Source: an uncultured Bacteroidota bacterium
GTDB taxonomy: Bacteria; Bacteroidota; Bacteroidia; Chitinophagales; Chitinophagaceae
NCBI GenBank assembly: GCA_946480675.1
Contig: CAMLKS010000016.1
Location: 1 to 15,427, forward strand
Length of the DNA stretch: 15,427 nucleotides
Direction of reading: 5' to 3'
Both the position numbers and the translations under genes were made by a program. The notes beneath the pieces were generated by a model, which made no database searches, was not told where the DNA came from, and saw nothing but the letters and a program-made list of their open reading frames with translations. How positions within the stretch are numbered: the stretch's first letter is position 1; every line of letters begins with the position of its first letter. This document shows positions 14,523 through 15,427 of this stretch, piece by piece.

Positions 14523-15106
14523 CGTTCATTCCTGTCCTCTTCAAATTTTTGAGCTATGGCATCCAACGCTTCGTAAAACGCTTCTCCGTATTTGCGGATA
14601 ATCGGCTCTTTCAGGAATTTATAAACAGGCACTTGTAATTTTTTACCCAGCTTGCAGGCAGGGCGGCACATTTTTTTACGCGGCTCATAGTTTACAGCTT
14701 CGTAGCCATTCATATCCTTGATGCGTATGGGGTACAGATGGCAGGAAATAGGTTTATGAAACGCTATCTCTCCTGCCCTGAAGGCTTTTTCAAAGGCACA
14801 TTTTACAATGCCCGTTTCATCTGTATAGGCATATACACAAATACCACCATTAACGGTAGGGGTTACATACCCAAACTCATCATCTATGGTATGGGTGCCC
14901 TGCTTTTCTACTTCAGCAATGTATTCCGGAAGCAGGTATTTTTTAATTTTCGGGTAGGCTTCTGCTATAATATGTGTTTCCTCTTCGGTAAGCGGTGCAC
15001 CACAATCGCCATCTACACAGCATCCGCCTTTGCAGCTATTAAGGTCGCAAACAAACTTTGCCTCTACCACCTCATCGCTCAAAAGCACATTATCTATCGC
15101 TATCAT
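14519..15106 (-). CDS. Cysteine-rich DUF3109 protein
   Basis: The 195-residue protein has ten cysteines: C20, C25, C29, C30, C35, C90, C103, C122, C147 and C151. The N-terminal cluster VCDLNSCKGGCCVDGDCGAP (19-38) and SCHLYPIRI (121-129) are the DUF3109 hallmarks; the family resembles YkgJ/DUF1284-type proteins thought to bind metal or an iron-sulfur cluster. No catalytic function is known. It is soluble, with no signal peptide. The ATG at 15106 fits the family N-terminus. It has its own -7 box and converges on the DUF1801-like gene with a 4-bp overlap. Confidence 0.85.
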   Translation of the reverse strand: MIAIDNVLLSDEVVEAKFVCDLNSCKGGCCVDGDCGAPLTEEETHIIAEAYPKIKKYLLPEYIAEVEKQGTHTIDDEFGYVTPTVNGGICVYAYTDETGIVKCAFEKAFRAGEIAFHKPISCHLYPIRIKDMNGYEAVNYEPRKKMCRPACKLGKKLQVPVYKFLKEPIIRKYGEAFYEALDAIAQKFEEDRNER

Positions 15107-15126
15107 CGGGAAATAATATAAGAGCG

Positions 15127-15134
15127 CAAAGATA
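15127..15134 (-). promoter_or_regulatory. -7 box for the DUF3109 gene
   Basis: TATCTTTG on the minus strand fits TAnnTTTG. It sits in the 28-bp gap after the CBS-protein stop, 20 nt before the ATG at 15106, so the leader is about 17 nt. No clear TTG at -33. Confidence 0.5.
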
Positions 15135-15427
15135 CTACATATTCAGGTAGTTCATCAGCAGGTTGTAGCGATCTATCATGCCTTCATCCTGCGAACTGTC
15201 GCCAAATACCTCCAGCACTTTATAGTTATACCGCTCCAGCGCTGCTACAATGCCGCCCAGGTTGGTACGGTTGGTCTTCAGCGTTATTTCCAGCTTGCCG
15301 GTAGCACGGTTGCTGAATATCTGTGTGCTAATCAGCAGCACTTCTTCACTTTCGCAAATACGGGCTATTTCTGTAAGGCTATAATTGCGCGGGTCTATTT
15401 CCAGCACTATGATACCGCCGGGGTTAT
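15135..15427 (-). CDS. CBS-domain protein, C-terminal part (5' end outside window)
   Basis: The frame stays open to the window edge, so only about the last 97 residues are present. The GTG at 15405-15407 is internal: family-like sequence (NPGGIIVLEID) continues upstream of it. This is the ACT-like C-terminal domain found after two CBS domains in a conserved Bacteroidota protein: GGIIVLEIDPRNYSLTEIAR, KLEITLKTNRTNLGGIVAAL and the C-terminal DRYNLLMNYLNM. The CBS domains themselves are not visible. Such proteins probably sense a nucleotide or other small ligand. The DUF3109 gene follows 28 bp downstream but has its own -7 box. Confidence 0.85.
   Translation of the reverse strand, partial: NPGGIIVLEIDPRNYSLTEIARICESEEVLLISTQIFSNRATGKLEITLKTNRTNLGGIVAALERYNYKVLEVFGDSSQDEGMIDRYNLLMNYLNM

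Noticed and set aside
1..15427. Mobile element, CRISPR array, tRNA or defence island
   Set aside because: No transposase, integrase, terminal repeats, spaced repeats, cloverleaf-like sequence or defence domains were seen; gene content is housekeeping.

Overview
The window looks like ordinary chromosomal DNA from a Bacteroidota bacterium, probably of the Chitinophagaceae/Sphingobacteriales type. I infer this from gene content: a BatA-type membrane protein, an exonuclease/GIY-YIG fusion, a Nif3 and zinc-ribbon pair, a DUF3109 protein, and a CBS protein ending in the phylum's typical C-terminal motif. The promoters agree: several genes have the Bacteroidota -7 box TAnnTTTG just upstream instead of sigma-70 boxes, and Shine-Dalgarno sequences are weak or absent. 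I could run no database search, so family names rest on motif recognition.

Layout. 1-1233 (+) is the 3' part of a BatA-domain membrane protein. It converges on 1290-2660 (-), a DnaQ-like exonuclease fused to a GIY-YIG/UvrC-like nuclease. 2901-3653 (-) encodes a DUF481 outer-membrane protein. 3742-4555 (-) is an ArsR repressor plus SRPBCC/AHSA1 protein operon with a double operator inside its promoter. 4687-6446 (-) is etfB-etfA, ending in a strong terminator. 6616-8478 (-) is a Nif3-family protein followed, with no intervening base, by a zinc-ribbon coiled-coil protein. 8567-10895 (+) is a tight operon of folD, queE and uppP. 10892-12499 (-) is alanine dehydrogenase plus a TerB-like protein. 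12660-14522 (+) is rpoN (sigma-54) plus a DUF1801-like protein. 14519-15106 (-) is a cysteine-rich DUF3109 protein, and 15135 to the window end (-) is the C-terminus of a CBS-domain protein.

The genes are mostly housekeeping: one-carbon metabolism, tRNA modification, cell-wall lipid recycling, electron transfer, amino-acid oxidation, DNA repair and transcription. They do not form one pathway. Coding is dense, and no stretch of 300 bases lacks a gene; the largest gaps are about 240 bp (2661-2900), 169 bp (6447-6615) and 160 bp (12500-12659). I saw no tRNA, rRNA, CRISPR array, insertion sequence or prophage gene.

I found no convincing new multi-gene system. The observations most worth following are the tandem operators at the arsR promoter, the four-cysteine UvrC-like motif in the exonuclease/GIY-YIG fusion, an apparently leaderless folD promoter, and two convergent gene pairs that share stop-codon bases.
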